Assembly: GCA_003281635.1 (NCBI GenBank)
Contig: QCBK01000011.1
Coordinates: forward strand, 1 to 48,478
Length of the DNA stretch: 48,478 bases
Direction of reading: 5' to 3'
Source: Prochlorococcus sp. AG-347-G22
GTDB taxonomy: Bacteria; Cyanobacteriota; Cyanobacteriia; PCC-6307; Cyanobiaceae
Shown: piece by piece, positions 7,314-20,087 of the stretch
How positions within the stretch are numbered: position 1 is the stretch's first letter
Layout: each line of letters starts with the position of its first letter
The notes under the pieces: generated by a model
Database searches by the model: none
Seen by the model: only the letters and a program-made list of their open reading frames with translations
What the model was told of the DNA's origin: nothing
Position numbers and translations under genes: made by a program

Positions 7314-8936
7314 ATGTCAAATATTAGCAGCAAAAATATAAAAAGATTAAGTGTTCCTCAGAGCCCTGTAGTCCTTGCGATACTAGATGGATGGGGATAT
7401 AGAAATGAAAAATCAGATAATGCTATAAAAAGTGCTAATACACCAATCATGGATTCATTGTGGCATGCTTATCCTCACACCCTAATAAGTGCTAGTGGAT
7501 CCGATGTGGGTCTCCCAGATGGTCAAATGGGTAATTCAGAGGTAGGGCACCTTACTATTGGTGCCGGAAGAATAATACAACAAGAACTTGTAAGGATTTC
7601 AAATATTGTAAAAAATAATCAATTAGGTTTGGTAAATGAGTTAAAGGAGATGGCTAATTCACTAAAGAAAAATAATTCTACTTTGCATATCACGGGACTA
7701 TGTTCGGATGGAGGGGTTCATAGTCATATCGATCATTTATTGGGTTTAATAAAATGGGCATCTGATAATAAAATCAAAAAAGTTGCGATTCATATCATTA
7801 CCGATGGGAGAGATACACCTGCAAAAAGTGCCACTAAATATCTAAAACAAATAGAGTCATGCATAAAAAAATTTAACACAGGCGAAATAGCTTCCATATG
7901 CGGTAGATACTGGATTATGGATAGAAATCTTTTATGGGATAGAACAGAAAAAGCATATTCTAATTTGACTGATCCAGATATTCAAATAACAAATATTTCT
8001 CCTCAGGATTACATAGAAAAAAGTTATGCCAAAAACATAACCGATGAATTTATAGAGCCTATACGAATGTCCAAAAACTATCTTAAAGATGGGGATAGTT
8101 TAATTTGCTTTAACTTTCGTCCAGATAGAGCAAGACAAATAGTCAAATCTCTTTCAACCCCAAAATTCTCAGACTTTGAAAGAAAAAATTATCCAAATCT
8201 TGATTTTGTAACTTTTACTCAATATGATCCTGAATTCCCAGTTAAAGTTGCATTTCCTCCTGAATCACTCAATAACTTTATAGGCCAAATAGTTTCAGAA
8301 AACGGACTTCAGCAATACAGAACAGCGGAAACAGAAAAATATCCTCACGTAACATACTTTTTCAACGGGGGAGTTGAAATTCCTTTACCTGGGGAAGAGA
8401 GATATCTGATTCCATCCCCAAGAGTTGCGACTTATGATATGGAACCCGAAATGTCTGCAGAGGAATTAACTAATAGTTGCTCTAAAGCAATTAAAAGTGG
8501 GAATTATGCTTTTGTTGTAATCAATTTTGCCAATCCTGATATGGTTGGTCATACAGGTAACATGGATGCAACAATTAAAGCTATAGAAAAAGTAGATAAA
8601 TGTATAGGTCAAATAGTTAATGCTACTGGAGAAATGGGTGGAAGCATTCTGATTACAGCTGATCATGGTAACGCAGAGTTAATGAAAGGACCTGAAGGAG
8701 AACCATGGACAGCACACACAATAAATAAAGTGCCATTAATTTTAATTGAGGGTGAAAAAAGGAAAATACCAAATATGGGAAATGAAATTAATTTAAGAGA
8801 TAATGCAGGCTTAGCAGATATTGCTCCTACTTTATTGCAATTACTAAATCTCCCAATACCAAGAGAAATGACAGGCAAATCTCTTATTCAAGAAATTGAA
8901 TTAAAAGGTTATAATAAGGTCGTTCAACATGTTTAA
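7314..8936 (+). CDS. gpmI: Cofactor-independent phosphoglycerate mutase
   Basis: 540 residues of the alkaline-phosphatase superfamily iPGM. Asp25 lies in Leu-Asp-Gly-Trp-Gly, the catalytic Ser75 in Gln-Met-Gly-Asn-Ser-Glu-Val-Gly-His, and later metal ligands are in Asn-Pro-Asp-Met-Val-Gly-His-Thr-Gly and Ala-Asp-His-Gly-Asn-Ala-Glu. It interconverts 3- and 2-phosphoglycerate in glycolysis and in carbon flow out of the Calvin cycle. Divergent from pyrR across 138 bases that include a small TTAGC-AAAA-GCTAA hairpin near 7217. secG follows after 22 bases, probably on the same transcript. Confidence 0.96.
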   Translation: MSNISSKNIKRLSVPQSPVVLAILDGWGYRNEKSDNAIKSANTPIMDSLWHAYPHTLISASGSDVGLPDGQMGNSEVGHLTIGAGRIIQQELVRISNIVKNNQLGLVNELKEMANSLKKNNSTLHITGLCSDGGVHSHIDHLLGLIKWASDNKIKKVAIHIITDGRDTPAKSATKYLKQIESCIKKFNTGEIASICGRYWIMDRNLLWDRTEKAYSNLTDPDIQITNISPQDYIEKSYAKNITDEFIEPIRMSKNYLKDGDSLICFNFRPDRARQIVKSLSTPKFSDFERKNYPNLDFVTFTQYDPEFPVKVAFPPESLNNFIGQIVSENGLQQYRTAETEKYPHVTYFFNGGVEIPLPGEERYLIPSPRVATYDMEPEMSAEELTNSCSKAIKSGNYAFVVINFANPDMVGHTGNMDATIKAIEKVDKCIGQIVNATGEMGGSILITADHGNAELMKGPEGEPWTAHTINKVPLILIEGEKRKIPNMGNEINLRDNAGLADIAPTLLQLLNLPIPREMTGKSLIQEIELKGYNKVVQHV

Positions 8937-8958
8937 ACTTAATAAAAGTTCTTAAGCA

Positions 8959-9186
8959 ATGATTCAAATTATTAGTTGGATTTGGGTATTTTCTGGAATT
9001 CTTCTTATTCTTTTAGTCTTACTTCATAGTCCTAAAGGTGATGGAATGGGAGGAATAGCTGCAAGTGGAAGTTCTATGTTCAATAGCGCAAGTAGTGCAG
9101 AAGCCTCACTAAACAAAATTACTTGGACTTTTTTAGTGATATTTTTGTCACTCGCGATTTTTCTTAGCGCTGGTTGGATTTCATAA
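8959..9186 (+). CDS. secG: Preprotein translocase subunit SecG
   Basis: 75 residues with two membrane segments (about 5-22 and 53-72) joined by the SecG loop: Leu-His-Ser-Pro-Lys-Gly-Asp-Gly-Met-Gly-Gly and a Ser-Met-Phe-Asn-Ser-Ala-Ser-Ser-Ala-Glu stretch. SecG assists the SecYE channel in protein export across the plasma or thylakoid membrane. It follows gpmI closely and is closed by a strong terminator hairpin. Confidence 0.93.
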   Translation: MIQIISWIWVFSGILLILLVLLHSPKGDGMGGIAASGSSMFNSASSAEASLNKITWTFLVIFLSLAIFLSAGWIS

Positions 9187-9197
9187 AAGTTGAATAA

Positions 9198-9226
9198 AAA
9201 AGGGATCATTCAAAATGATCCCTTTT
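9198..9226. terminator. Bidirectional intrinsic terminator between secG and groEL
   Basis: A 13-bp perfect stem (AAAAGGGATCATT, 9198-9210, against AATGATCCCTTTT, 9214-9226) with a 3-base loop lies between the convergent secG and groEL genes. A-runs and T-runs flank both sides, so it can end transcription from either direction. Confidence 0.88.
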
Positions 9227-9254
9227 AAAAAATTAATTAAAAAATTTTATTCGG

Positions 9255-10919
<1,665 letters not shown>

Positions 10920-10943
10920 TTAATAATTTTTGAAACAAATATT

Positions 10944-11255
10944 TTAGCTTACGACAGCTAAAATATCTTTTTCTGAGAGCAAGACATATTCATCTCCTCC
11001 CAATTTAATATCTGTGCCAGCATATTTGCTGTACAAGACTTTGTCGCCAATACTCACTTCTGGAGTTTGTCGAGAACCATCGTCATTAAGTTTGCCAGGG
11101 CCGACCTGAGCAACTTCTCCAACCTGTGGTTTTTCTTTTGCTGAATCAGGCAAAAGAATGCCCCCAGCAGTTTTTTCCTCAGATGCGGAAACTTTTATAA
11201 ATATTCTATCTCCCAGTGGTTTTACTGTAGAGACTGTAAGTGAAACAGCTGCCAT
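10944..11255 (-). CDS. groES: Co-chaperonin GroES
   Basis: 103 residues of the Cpn10 fold: Val-Lys-Pro-Leu-Gly-Asp-Arg-Ile at the start, the mobile loop [23 protein letters not shown] and a final Ile-Leu-Ala-Val-Val. It caps the GroEL cage. First gene of the groES-groEL operon. A longer upstream frame overlapping its start is judged a shadow. Confidence 0.96.
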
Positions 11256-12951
<1,696 letters not shown>

Positions 12952-12979
12952 TTATTTAACCTTCAATAATTTAAGAATA

Positions 12980-13384
12980 ATGGCAATTTCTCTAAAAGTT
13001 TTAGCTCCTAATAAAAATGTTTATCAAGGCGAAGCTGAAGAAGTAATCCTTCCTAGTACTACTGGTCAACTTGGTATACTGCCAGGGCACATCTCCTTAG
13101 TGACTGCTATAGATATTGGCGTTTTAAGGCTAAGAATGAATTCCCAGTGGAAATCGATAGCTCTAATGGGAGGCTTCGCTGAAATTGAATCAGATGAAGT
13201 AATAGTTTTAGTAAATAATGCTGAAATTGGTTCTGAAATTAATGTTCAAAATGCTGAACAAGACCTTAAAGAAGCAAAATTAGCAATTAGCAAGTTTTCT
13301 GAAAATGAAAAAAATCCAGAGAAAATTAAAGCCTTGAAAGAGGTTTCGAAGGCTGAGGCTAGAATTCAAGCTGCAAAGAACTAA
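12980..13384 (+). CDS. atpC: ATP synthase F1 subunit epsilon
   Basis: 134 residues: an N-terminal beta-sandwich with [10 protein letters not shown] and Gly-Gln-Leu-Gly-Ile-Leu-Pro-Gly-His, followed by two C-terminal helices rich in Lys and Glu. Epsilon sits on the rotor stalk and inhibits ATP hydrolysis. It is 45 bases after atpD and surely cotranscribed. Confidence 0.95.
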   Translation: MAISLKVLAPNKNVYQGEAEEVILPSTTGQLGILPGHISLVTAIDIGVLRLRMNSQWKSIALMGGFAEIESDEVIVLVNNAEIGSEINVQNAEQDLKEAKLAISKFSENEKNPEKIKALKEVSKAEARIQAAKN

Positions 13385-13387
13385 TAT

Positions 13388-13864
13388 TTAAGCGGTTCCA
13401 CAAAAAGTTACCTCAGGAAACTTTAATTTGGCTTCTTCTAATTTTTTTGTTTTTCCTTCTTCTTGCCAATAATTTATTACTTCAGTAGCTTTATTCAATA
13501 TCTCAACTCTTTCGTTATCTGTAATCCAACTTTTATTCTCCAGTTCACTTTTTAATTTTTCCCAGGCATCATCTCTGGGCCAAAAATAATAAGCAGTAAG
13601 AGGACTAGGGCCTCCACCTACTATTTGATCAACTGCTAAGGCTACATTATCAGGTAACCACAACACTTTAATTATGAACCTCCCTTCGTCAGGTTTAGGA
13701 GTATAACCAGTAGGTACTCCATCTTCATCAATTACGGCAGCTGCTAATACGGCTGAGGCACCCATCATTCCTGAATTAGGAGAAGAGTTTTTAGCCTTTG
13801 GGGTATCACTGTTTTTTCCCTTTTTTTCTGTTGTATTTTGATTTAACTTATCTGATGAAGTCAT
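13388..13864 (-). CDS. ycf65: Ribosomal protein PSRP-3 (Ycf65), with N-terminal extension
   Basis: The C-terminal 100 residues match the plastid/cyanobacterial small-subunit protein PSRP-3: [33 protein letters not shown], and Glu-Val-Ile-Asn-Tyr-Trp-Gln-Glu. It binds the 30S ribosomal subunit. The first 60 residues are a Lys/Ser/Asn-rich then Ala-rich extension that the core family lacks. It may be real or reflect a later true start, but I see no better in-frame ATG close to the domain. Confidence 0.85.
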   Translation of the reverse strand: MTSSDKLNQNTTEKKGKNSDTPKAKNSSPNSGMMGASAVLAAAVIDEDGVPTGYTPKPDEGRFIIKVLWLPDNVALAVDQIVGGGPSPLTAYYFWPRDDAWEKLKSELENKSWITDNERVEILNKATEVINYWQEEGKTKKLEEAKLKFPEVTFCGTA

Positions 13865-13970
13865 TCACTTATTTGTGTTTAATAAATAATTTATCAGTTT
13901 ATGGTGCCATTTTGATTGATTTATTCAAAATTTCTTGATTTTAGTTATTGATACCTTCTTAACAAGATTT

Positions 13971-14123
13971 TTATCTATCATGAGATACTTCATAAAAGTC
14001 ATAGATTGTTGCTTCTAATGAATCCCAAAGATCTTTAGGGATATCATTTTCTTCTGCAAACATACCAAGCTGACTAGCTAGGCCTCTCGCTTGAGAAAGT
14101 TTCGAATCATATGAATCAGTCAT
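13971..14123 (-). CDS. Small conserved-looking protein, 50 residues
   Basis: A short ATG-to-TAA frame in the gap between the PSRP-3 and pepP genes, on their strand. It is acidic and probably helical (Met-Thr-Asp-Ser-Tyr at the start, a Leu-Ala-Ser-Gln-Leu-Gly-Met-Phe-Ala-Glu-Glu core, Pro-Lys-Asp-Leu-Trp, and Tyr-Asp-Phe-Tyr-Glu-Val at the end) with two Trp/Tyr-rich patches. It has no signal peptide or membrane segment. Its composition is protein-like rather than the Lys/Asn/Ile noise of random frames in this DNA. Family not recognised. Confidence 0.6.
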   Translation of the reverse strand: MTDSYDSKLSQARGLASQLGMFAEENDIPKDLWDSLEATIYDFYEVSHDR

Positions 14124-14180
14124 ACTAATTTTAAATTTTAAACTTAATAAAAATAAATCTATTGATAAGATAAGTCAAAT

Positions 14181-15506
14181 TTAAAATTCTAAATCAGAAA
14201 TTTCTTTAAGTGCGGCAGAACTTAAAACTTCTGGGTTTGTATCATTGACCAGAACATCATCTTCTATTCTTATCCCAATACCTTTCCATTTCTCGTCAAT
14301 ACATGGTTGCCCCTTAGGGACTGGGATCCTATCACTTATGTAGATCCCAGGTTCTACAGTAAGAATCATTCCATTCTGTAATGGCACTTCATAGTCTCCC
14401 ATTCTGTATGCTCCAACATCATGAACATCTAAGCCGAGCCAATGCCCAGTTCTATGCATATAAAGATGTTTATAAGATTGATTCTCTATTATTTCCTCAG
14501 TACTTCCCACCAGTAAACCATTTTCCTTTAATCCCTCTATCAGAATTTTTAAAGCAACACTGTGAACATTACTGGAATTCGATCCAGTTACGGCACTTTT
14601 AATTGCATTTTTCTGCGCACTTAATACAATTTCGTAGATAATTTTTTGTTCTTTAGAAAATTTTCCACCTATAGGAATAGTTCTCGTTATGTCTCCATTG
14701 TAATAATCATTAAGTGAGCAACCAGCATCTACCAATAATAAATCTCCCTTATTCAAGGGTGAGTTATTTGAAGTGTAATGCAAAATACATGCATTATCAC
14801 CTGAAGCAACAATAGAGTTATAAGCAGGTCCCCGAGCACCTTTTTCCAAAAAGAATCCTTCTAGAAGACCTTGAATTTGTCTTTCATTTTTCTTGGATGA
14901 GATAGATTCCCTAACAAGTTCATGAGCTTCTGCTGAAATTTGTGAAGCCTCTCTCATTCTCTTAATTTCAAATTCACTTTTAATTAATCTCATCTCATTT
15001 AAATAGATTTCTGGAGATTTTATAGAATTTGCACCAATCCCTAATCTTGAGCGGTTTTCAAGTTGTTGTGAAAATATCTCTAATACTATTTTCTCAATTA
15101 ATGGATGCTTACCAATTGAAAAAACAAGTTCGTCAGAACCATTTATGTAATCTGGAAGTAAATCTCTTAGTTCGGTTATTGAGTGAGCCTTATCAGCCTT
15201 AAATTCTTTTTCAGCACCGTCTAAACCCCATCTAAAGCCATGCCAGACTTCACTTATAACATCTTTAGGAGCAACAAACATAATAAATCTCTCTCCCTTT
15301 GGCTTGTGAGACAAGAAAAGAGCAATTGCATCGGGCTCATCAAAGCCAGTTAAATACCAAAAATTACTATCTTGCCTAAAAGGATATTCACAATCGGCAT
15401 GATGCTTTACAAGATTAGCCCCTGGGATAATAGCAGCTTTTCCACCTAATTTATTTAAGAAAATTTCTCTTCTCTCTTCAAAAACTTTAATGTCAGGTTT
15501 AAACAT
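14181..15506 (-). CDS. pepP: Xaa-Pro aminopeptidase (metallopeptidase M24B)
   Basis: 441 residues: an N-terminal creatinase-like domain with Arg-Gln-Asp-Ser-Asn-Phe-Trp-Tyr-Leu-Thr-Gly near 45, then the pita-bread catalytic domain. The two-metal ligands are visible in Val-Asp-Ala-Gly-Cys, Gly-Asp-Ile-Thr-Arg-Thr, His-Arg-Thr-Gly-His-Trp-Leu-Gly, Val-Glu-Pro-Gly-Ile-Tyr and Arg-Ile-Glu-Asp-Asp. It removes the first residue from peptides with proline in second position. Stand-alone, convergent with nothing and divergent from the CNNM gene. Confidence 0.93.
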   Translation of the reverse strand: MFKPDIKVFEERREIFLNKLGGKAAIIPGANLVKHHADCEYPFRQDSNFWYLTGFDEPDAIALFLSHKPKGERFIMFVAPKDVISEVWHGFRWGLDGAEKEFKADKAHSITELRDLLPDYINGSDELVFSIGKHPLIEKIVLEIFSQQLENRSRLGIGANSIKSPEIYLNEMRLIKSEFEIKRMREASQISAEAHELVRESISSKKNERQIQGLLEGFFLEKGARGPAYNSIVASGDNACILHYTSNNSPLNKGDLLLVDAGCSLNDYYNGDITRTIPIGGKFSKEQKIIYEIVLSAQKNAIKSAVTGSNSSNVHSVALKILIEGLKENGLLVGSTEEIIENQSYKHLYMHRTGHWLGLDVHDVGAYRMGDYEVPLQNGMILTVEPGIYISDRIPVPKGQPCIDEKWKGIGIRIEDDVLVNDTNPEVLSSAALKEISDLEF

Positions 15507-15580
15507 AAATTGTGTATTGGCGTGTTTTAAAAAAAAATGGAAGAATGAATTAATACAGATTTAGTACTTAATCTATTTTA

Positions 15581-16564
15581 ATGGAACCAAGTGTTTACGG
15601 TTTAATTTTACTTATCGTCATCATTTTAATTGGATCAGCATGTTGTTCGGGAGTAGAAGCGGCTTTTTTGGCTGTAAATTCAATAAGAATTCTAGAAATA
15701 GCCTCAAAACAAAAGCCAAAAAGTTCTGCGAATCAACTCTTGAAACTTAGAACTCATCTTGGAAGGACATTAACAGTAATTACTATTACTAATAATGGAT
15801 TTAACATAATTGGGAGTCTTATTTTAGGTGTATATGGAGCATTGGTAATTAATAGTAGTTTTGGTTTAACCCTTTTTTCAATTGCTTTCTACATACTTGT
15901 TGTTTTAGTCGGAGAAGTACTACCCAAAGCTCTTGGCACAAGATTTTCAATTCAAATAGCACTAATATCTGTTCCTATCTTGCGAATATTAACTACTTTA
16001 ATGAGACCATTCCTTATATTAATTGAACGAATATTTCCGGTAATTACAGCAGAAAACGAAATTTCAACTGATGAAGAAGAAATTAGACAAATGGCAAAAA
16101 TTGGAAGTCAGAAAGGTTTTATAGAGGCTGATGAGGCAGCTATGATATTTAAAGTTTTTCAATTAAATGACTTAAAAGCTAAAGACTTAATGACACCTAG
16201 GGTATCGGCACCTTGTCTTGATGGTTCTTCTAATCTTGATAAAATTTCAAAACTTGTAATGTCTGACAGCTCTCCATGGTGGGTTATTTTGGGAGATAAA
16301 GTTGACAAAATACAAGGAGTAGTGAAGCGTGAAAAAATGTTAGCAGAGTTAATTAATGGTGAAAATAAAAAATTATTATCAGAAATTTGCGAACCTGTGG
16401 ACTACATTCCCGAAATGATTAAAGCAGATCAATTATTAACTAAATTTGACAAGAATCATAAAGGAGTGAAAGTAGTAGTAGATGAATTCGGGGGATTCGT
16501 GGGAATTATTGGTGCAGAAGATGTGTTAGCGGTATTAGCCGGTTGGTGGAAGAATAAATCATGA
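15581..16564 (+). CDS. CNNM/DUF21 membrane protein with CBS pair
   Basis: 327 residues. The N-terminal DUF21 domain has about four membrane segments (roughly 5-25, 65-87, 95-117, 125-145) with Gly-Ser-Ala-Cys-Cys-Ser-Gly-Val-Glu-Ala-Ala-Phe and Val-Gly-Glu-Val-Leu-Pro-Lys-Ala-Leu-Gly. It is followed by a CBS pair (Leu-Met-Thr-Pro-Arg near 206, Asp-Glu-Phe-Gly-Gly at the end). Relatives (CNNM, CorC, 'hemolysin' family) move or sense Mg2+ or Co2+. The C-terminal CorC_HlyC domain is absent. Its stop overlaps the next start by 4 bases. Confidence 0.85.
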   Translation: MEPSVYGLILLIVIILIGSACCSGVEAAFLAVNSIRILEIASKQKPKSSANQLLKLRTHLGRTLTVITITNNGFNIIGSLILGVYGALVINSSFGLTLFSIAFYILVVLVGEVLPKALGTRFSIQIALISVPILRILTTLMRPFLILIERIFPVITAENEISTDEEEIRQMAKIGSQKGFIEADEAAMIFKVFQLNDLKAKDLMTPRVSAPCLDGSSNLDKISKLVMSDSSPWWVILGDKVDKIQGVVKREKMLAELINGENKKLLSEICEPVDYIPEMIKADQLLTKFDKNHKGVKVVVDEFGGFVGIIGAEDVLAVLAGWWKNKS

Positions 16565-17802
16565 AACAATTTAAAATTAAAGAAAATTATTTACTGTTAA
16601 AAAAATGGTGGGAGACTATTGATCTTACCAATTACGAAAAAAGTCTTCTGAATAGAGAAATAATTTCTTTTAATCAACAACTTTTAAGACTCAAAGAGAA
16701 AAAAATAAGAATTGGCGCATATGGTAAATCAGGTGTAGGAAAATCTTCTGTTTTAAATTCTTTATTGAAAAAAGAAATTTTCAAAACAGACATTATTAAT
16801 GGGACAACAAAAAAAATACAATCAGAAACATGGACTCTAAAAGATCAAACACTCAATAGTTTAGAGTTACTTGATTCTCCAGGATTTGATTTCTGCAATA
16901 TTAAATTCCCAGATAAAGTTTACTCTTACATAAATCAATCAGATCTTATTCTTTTTATAGTTTCGGGAGATTTAAATAGAAATGAATTAAAAGAAATCAA
17001 CTCTTTTATAAAAGATGGAAAAAAAATTATTTTAATTTTTAACAAAATCGATCTATTTAATAAAAATGAATTAGAAGAAATAATTGAAAATATAAAGTTT
17101 AAGCTTCCAAAAGATTTAAATATTCCAATAATCATTAATAATGAAAACAATCTTAAAAATTACATAGCAAAATTAATAAATCAATATGGTGAGATACTAT
17201 TAACACTAAACTCTATTCAATTAGCTGATAAATTGTTTCTGAGAATTAAAGAGCAAAGATTGAAAAGAAGGCAGAAATTAGCTCAATCAACAATTGGAAA
17301 ATTTTCGACTATAAAGGCATCCGCAGTAGCTCTTAATCCTTTTATTTTTTTTGATGTTGCTGGTAGTTTCGCATTAGATACTGCATTGATTAACGAATTA
17401 AGTAAGATTTACGGCTTAAAGTTGAAAAGTGAATCTACAAGAAAAATATTTAAAAATATATCCATTAATAATTTATGTTTGGGAGTCACTCAAGTCGGCG
17501 TCAATACATCTTTTAACCTTATCAAGAAAGTAATTCTTCTAACAGCACCTTTTACTAACGGGATTTCATTATTACCCTATGGACCCATAGCAATTATTCA
17601 AGCAGCAATCGCGGTGCATACTACAAAAATTCTAGGGAAATTAGCAGCAAAAGAGATATTTATAAAAAGCAAAGCTTCTTTTATAGAACCTGCTATTATG
17701 ATCCAAAATATGAATTTTAATGACCCAGAGATTTTTAACCACATAAATATTTATTTTTCAAATAGAAATTCAAATAATACTTTTGTTAGCATTCTGCCTT
17801 AA
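16561..17802 (+). CDS. Membrane-associated GTPase (Era-like G domain plus DUF697-type tail)
   Basis: 413 residues. The G domain has G1 Gly-Lys-Ser-Gly-Val-Gly-Lys-Ser-Ser near 58-66, G3 Asp-Ser-Pro-Gly, and G4 Asn-Lys-Ile-Asp. The C-terminal half carries hydrophobic, Ala/Gly-rich segments as in DUF697 proteins, which attach to or insert in membranes. Cyanobacterial relatives are annotated as small GTP-binding proteins of unknown role. The start lies inside the last codons of the CNNM gene (ATGA), and nadD follows 7 bases later, so the four genes 15581-20082 form one operon. Confidence 0.8.
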   Translation: MKQFKIKENYLLLKKWWETIDLTNYEKSLLNREIISFNQQLLRLKEKKIRIGAYGKSGVGKSSVLNSLLKKEIFKTDIINGTTKKIQSETWTLKDQTLNSLELLDSPGFDFCNIKFPDKVYSYINQSDLILFIVSGDLNRNELKEINSFIKDGKKIILIFNKIDLFNKNELEEIIENIKFKLPKDLNIPIIINNENNLKNYIAKLINQYGEILLTLNSIQLADKLFLRIKEQRLKRRQKLAQSTIGKFSTIKASAVALNPFIFFDVAGSFALDTALINELSKIYGLKLKSESTRKIFKNISINNLCLGVTQVGVNTSFNLIKKVILLTAPFTNGISLLPYGPIAIIQAAIAVHTTKILGKLAAKEIFIKSKASFIEPAIMIQNMNFNDPEIFNHINIYFSNRNSNNTFVSILP

Positions 17803-17809
17803 AAATTAA

Positions 17810-18388
17810 ATGGGAAAAAGCATTGCATTATTTGGAACCAGTGCTGATCCACCTACCATTGGACATAAAAAAATTCTTGAAGAATTATCCAAAATATATG
17901 CTTTTACAATTGGTTATGTTAGTAACAACCCCAACAAAAATCACAAAGAGGATATCTCAATACGTAGCCATTTATTAAAAACTCTTATTGAAGATTTAAA
18001 TAATCCTAAAATTTTATTTAATCAAAGTATCAGTAGCCAATGGGCAGTAGAGTCAATTAAAAAATGTAAAAGAATTTATGAATTAAATAATCTAGATTTT
18101 GTTATTGGAAGCGATTTAATTAAAGATATTTTCTACTGGAAAAATTTTGATAAAATTACTGAAGAGGTTAATTTTTTTGTGATTTTAAGAGAGGGACATC
18201 CCGTTGAATCAAATACTCTTAAAATGTTAGAAACTTTTAAAGTGAAATTTAAAATTTCAACCATAAAAATCCCAAACATTTCAAGTTCTAAGCTCAGGTC
18301 AAATTTTAATTATTCTAATTTACCAACTTCATTAATAGATATTATTAAAAAAAATAATCTATATAAATCCAATAAATTAGTTGAATGA
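17810..18388 (+). CDS. nadD: Nicotinate-nucleotide adenylyltransferase
   Basis: 192 residues of the HIGH-type nucleotidyltransferase fold. The ATP motif is Phe-Gly-Thr-Ser-Ala-Asp-Pro-Pro-Thr-Ile-Gly-His at 8-19 (the usual Gly-Thr-Phe-Asp-Pro with small changes), the substrate loop is Val-Ile-Gly-Ser-Asp-Leu, and the C-terminal signature is Ile-Ser-Ser-Ser-Lys-Leu-Arg. It makes deamido-NAD from nicotinate mononucleotide and ATP. The next gene, nadE, overlaps by 4 bases and performs the following step. Confidence 0.88.
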   Translation: MGKSIALFGTSADPPTIGHKKILEELSKIYAFTIGYVSNNPNKNHKEDISIRSHLLKTLIEDLNNPKILFNQSISSQWAVESIKKCKRIYELNNLDFVIGSDLIKDIFYWKNFDKITEEVNFFVILREGHPVESNTLKMLETFKVKFKISTIKIPNISSSKLRSNFNYSNLPTSLIDIIKKNNLYKSNKLVE

Positions 18389-20082
18389 AGTTTTTACTTG
18401 CTCAAATTAATCCAGTTGTTGGTGATTTAGAGGGTAATGCAAAAAAAATACTTTATACTGCTTCGAAAGCTAGGTCAACTTCTGCTGATTTAGTTCTTAC
18501 TCCAGAATTATCACTTTGGGGATATCCAGCAAATGACCTACTTCTTAAAAAAAATTTAATCAAAAATCAATATCAAATTCTTGACCAATTAGCCTTGGAT
18601 ATTAATAAAAAATATGGAAGCTTGAGTATCACAGTAGGGGTAGCTGAGATAATAAATGATTCGTTTTTCCCAAATCTTTATAATTCTATTGCATTACTTG
18701 AGCGTGGTGAATGGAAAATAATTGCTCGTAAAATAATTCTTCCCACCTATGAAGTATTTGATGAGAAAAGATACTTTAGATCAGAAGAAAAAGTTTCTGT
18801 ATTAACAAAAGAAATTAATAATAAAACCTGGCGACTTGGCTTTACTATATGTGAGGATTTATGGGTCAACAAAAATATAGAAGGTAGAGGAATTCATAAA
18901 CAAAATCCTATTTTTGATTTAAAGAAAAAAAAAGTTGATATATTAGTGAACTTATCGGCCTCCCCATATACCTTCAAAAAGTTAGAGCTAAGATCCAAAG
19001 TTTCGAGTTTTGCAGCTCAATATCTTCAAGTACCGCTGATATATGTAAACCAGATTGGAGCAAATGATAATTTAATTTTTGATGGAAATAGTTTTATTCT
19101 TGATAAGAATGGATTTAAAATTAAGGAATTAAAATCTTTTTCAGAAGACCTCTCCAGTTGGGACATTGAGCAAACAAAACCTCAAAAAAATAAATTTAAA
19201 AATTCTGAGATGTCATCAATTTTTGATGCATTAGTCCTTGGTGTTAGAGATTATGCTCAAAAATGCGGTTTTAAAACAGCTTTAATTGGACTAAGTGGTG
19301 GAATTGATTCAGCACTAGTTTCAGCAATTGCGACTGCTGCTCTTGGCAGCAATAATATTTATTGCGTCTCAATGCCCTCTAAGTGGAACTCATCTCATTC
19401 AAAGAGTGATGCGAAAGATTTGGCGAGAAGATTAAAAATAAATTTCAATAGCATCCCAATTAAAAATTTGATGCGCTCTTTTGAAGAATCTTTTATAAAT
19501 ACCATATCTTTCGAGATGGCTCAAATAACAAATCAAAATATTCAATCAAGAATCAGAGGAACACTTCTTATGGCTTTGGCAAATCAAGAAAAGCACTTAT
19601 TACTTTCAACAGGAAATAAATCAGAGCTAGCTGTGGGATATTGCACGCTTTATGGAGATATGAATGGGGGATTATCGGTAATTGGAGATTTATATAAAAC
19701 TAATGTTTTTAAATTATGCAATTGGCTTGATAGTGAAGATTCAATCAATCATAGAAAATCATATATGTTAGATACTAATGTAGATATTATTGGAGAAAAC
19801 ATACGTACGAAAGCTCCAAGTGCCGAATTAGGTCCTGATCAATTAGATACTGATTCTCTACCACCTTATTTTATTTTAGATAATATTCTTAAAGGGATTA
19901 TTGAAGAGAAAAAAGATCTACAACAACTAGAGGAAGATGGTTATAAAAAAGATTTAATTTTAAAAATTATCTCACTAATAAAAAAAGCAGAATTTAAAAG
20001 AAAGCAGGCTCCTCCAATTCTCAAATTAAGCAGTCAATCATTAGGAAGTGACTGGAGAGTTCCCATAGCAATATCTTATTAA
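18385..20082 (+). CDS. nadE: NAD+ synthase, glutamine-hydrolysing
   Basis: 565 residues. The N-terminal nitrilase-type glutaminase has the Glu41-Lys116-Cys156 triad (in Pro-Glu-Leu-Ser-Leu-Trp-Gly-Tyr, Arg-Lys-Ile-Ile-Leu-Pro-Thr-Tyr, and Thr-Ile-Cys-Glu-Asp-Leu-Trp). The C-terminal synthetase domain has the PP-loop Leu-Ser-Gly-Gly-Ile-Asp-Ser-Ala near 308 and Ser-Thr-Gly-Asn-Lys-Ser-Glu. It amidates deamido-NAD to NAD+ with glutamine as nitrogen donor. It ends the nadD-nadE unit, 5 bases from the convergent DUF3326 gene. Confidence 0.95.
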   Translation: MKFLLAQINPVVGDLEGNAKKILYTASKARSTSADLVLTPELSLWGYPANDLLLKKNLIKNQYQILDQLALDINKKYGSLSITVGVAEIINDSFFPNLYNSIALLERGEWKIIARKIILPTYEVFDEKRYFRSEEKVSVLTKEINNKTWRLGFTICEDLWVNKNIEGRGIHKQNPIFDLKKKKVDILVNLSASPYTFKKLELRSKVSSFAAQYLQVPLIYVNQIGANDNLIFDGNSFILDKNGFKIKELKSFSEDLSSWDIEQTKPQKNKFKNSEMSSIFDALVLGVRDYAQKCGFKTALIGLSGGIDSALVSAIATAALGSNNIYCVSMPSKWNSSHSKSDAKDLARRLKINFNSIPIKNLMRSFEESFINTISFEMAQITNQNIQSRIRGTLLMALANQEKHLLLSTGNKSELAVGYCTLYGDMNGGLSVIGDLYKTNVFKLCNWLDSEDSINHRKSYMLDTNVDIIGENIRTKAPSAELGPDQLDTDSLPPYFILDNILKGIIEEKKDLQQLEEDGYKKDLILKIISLIKKAEFKRKQAPPILKLSSQSLGSDWRVPIAISY

Positions 20083-20087
20083 TCACT

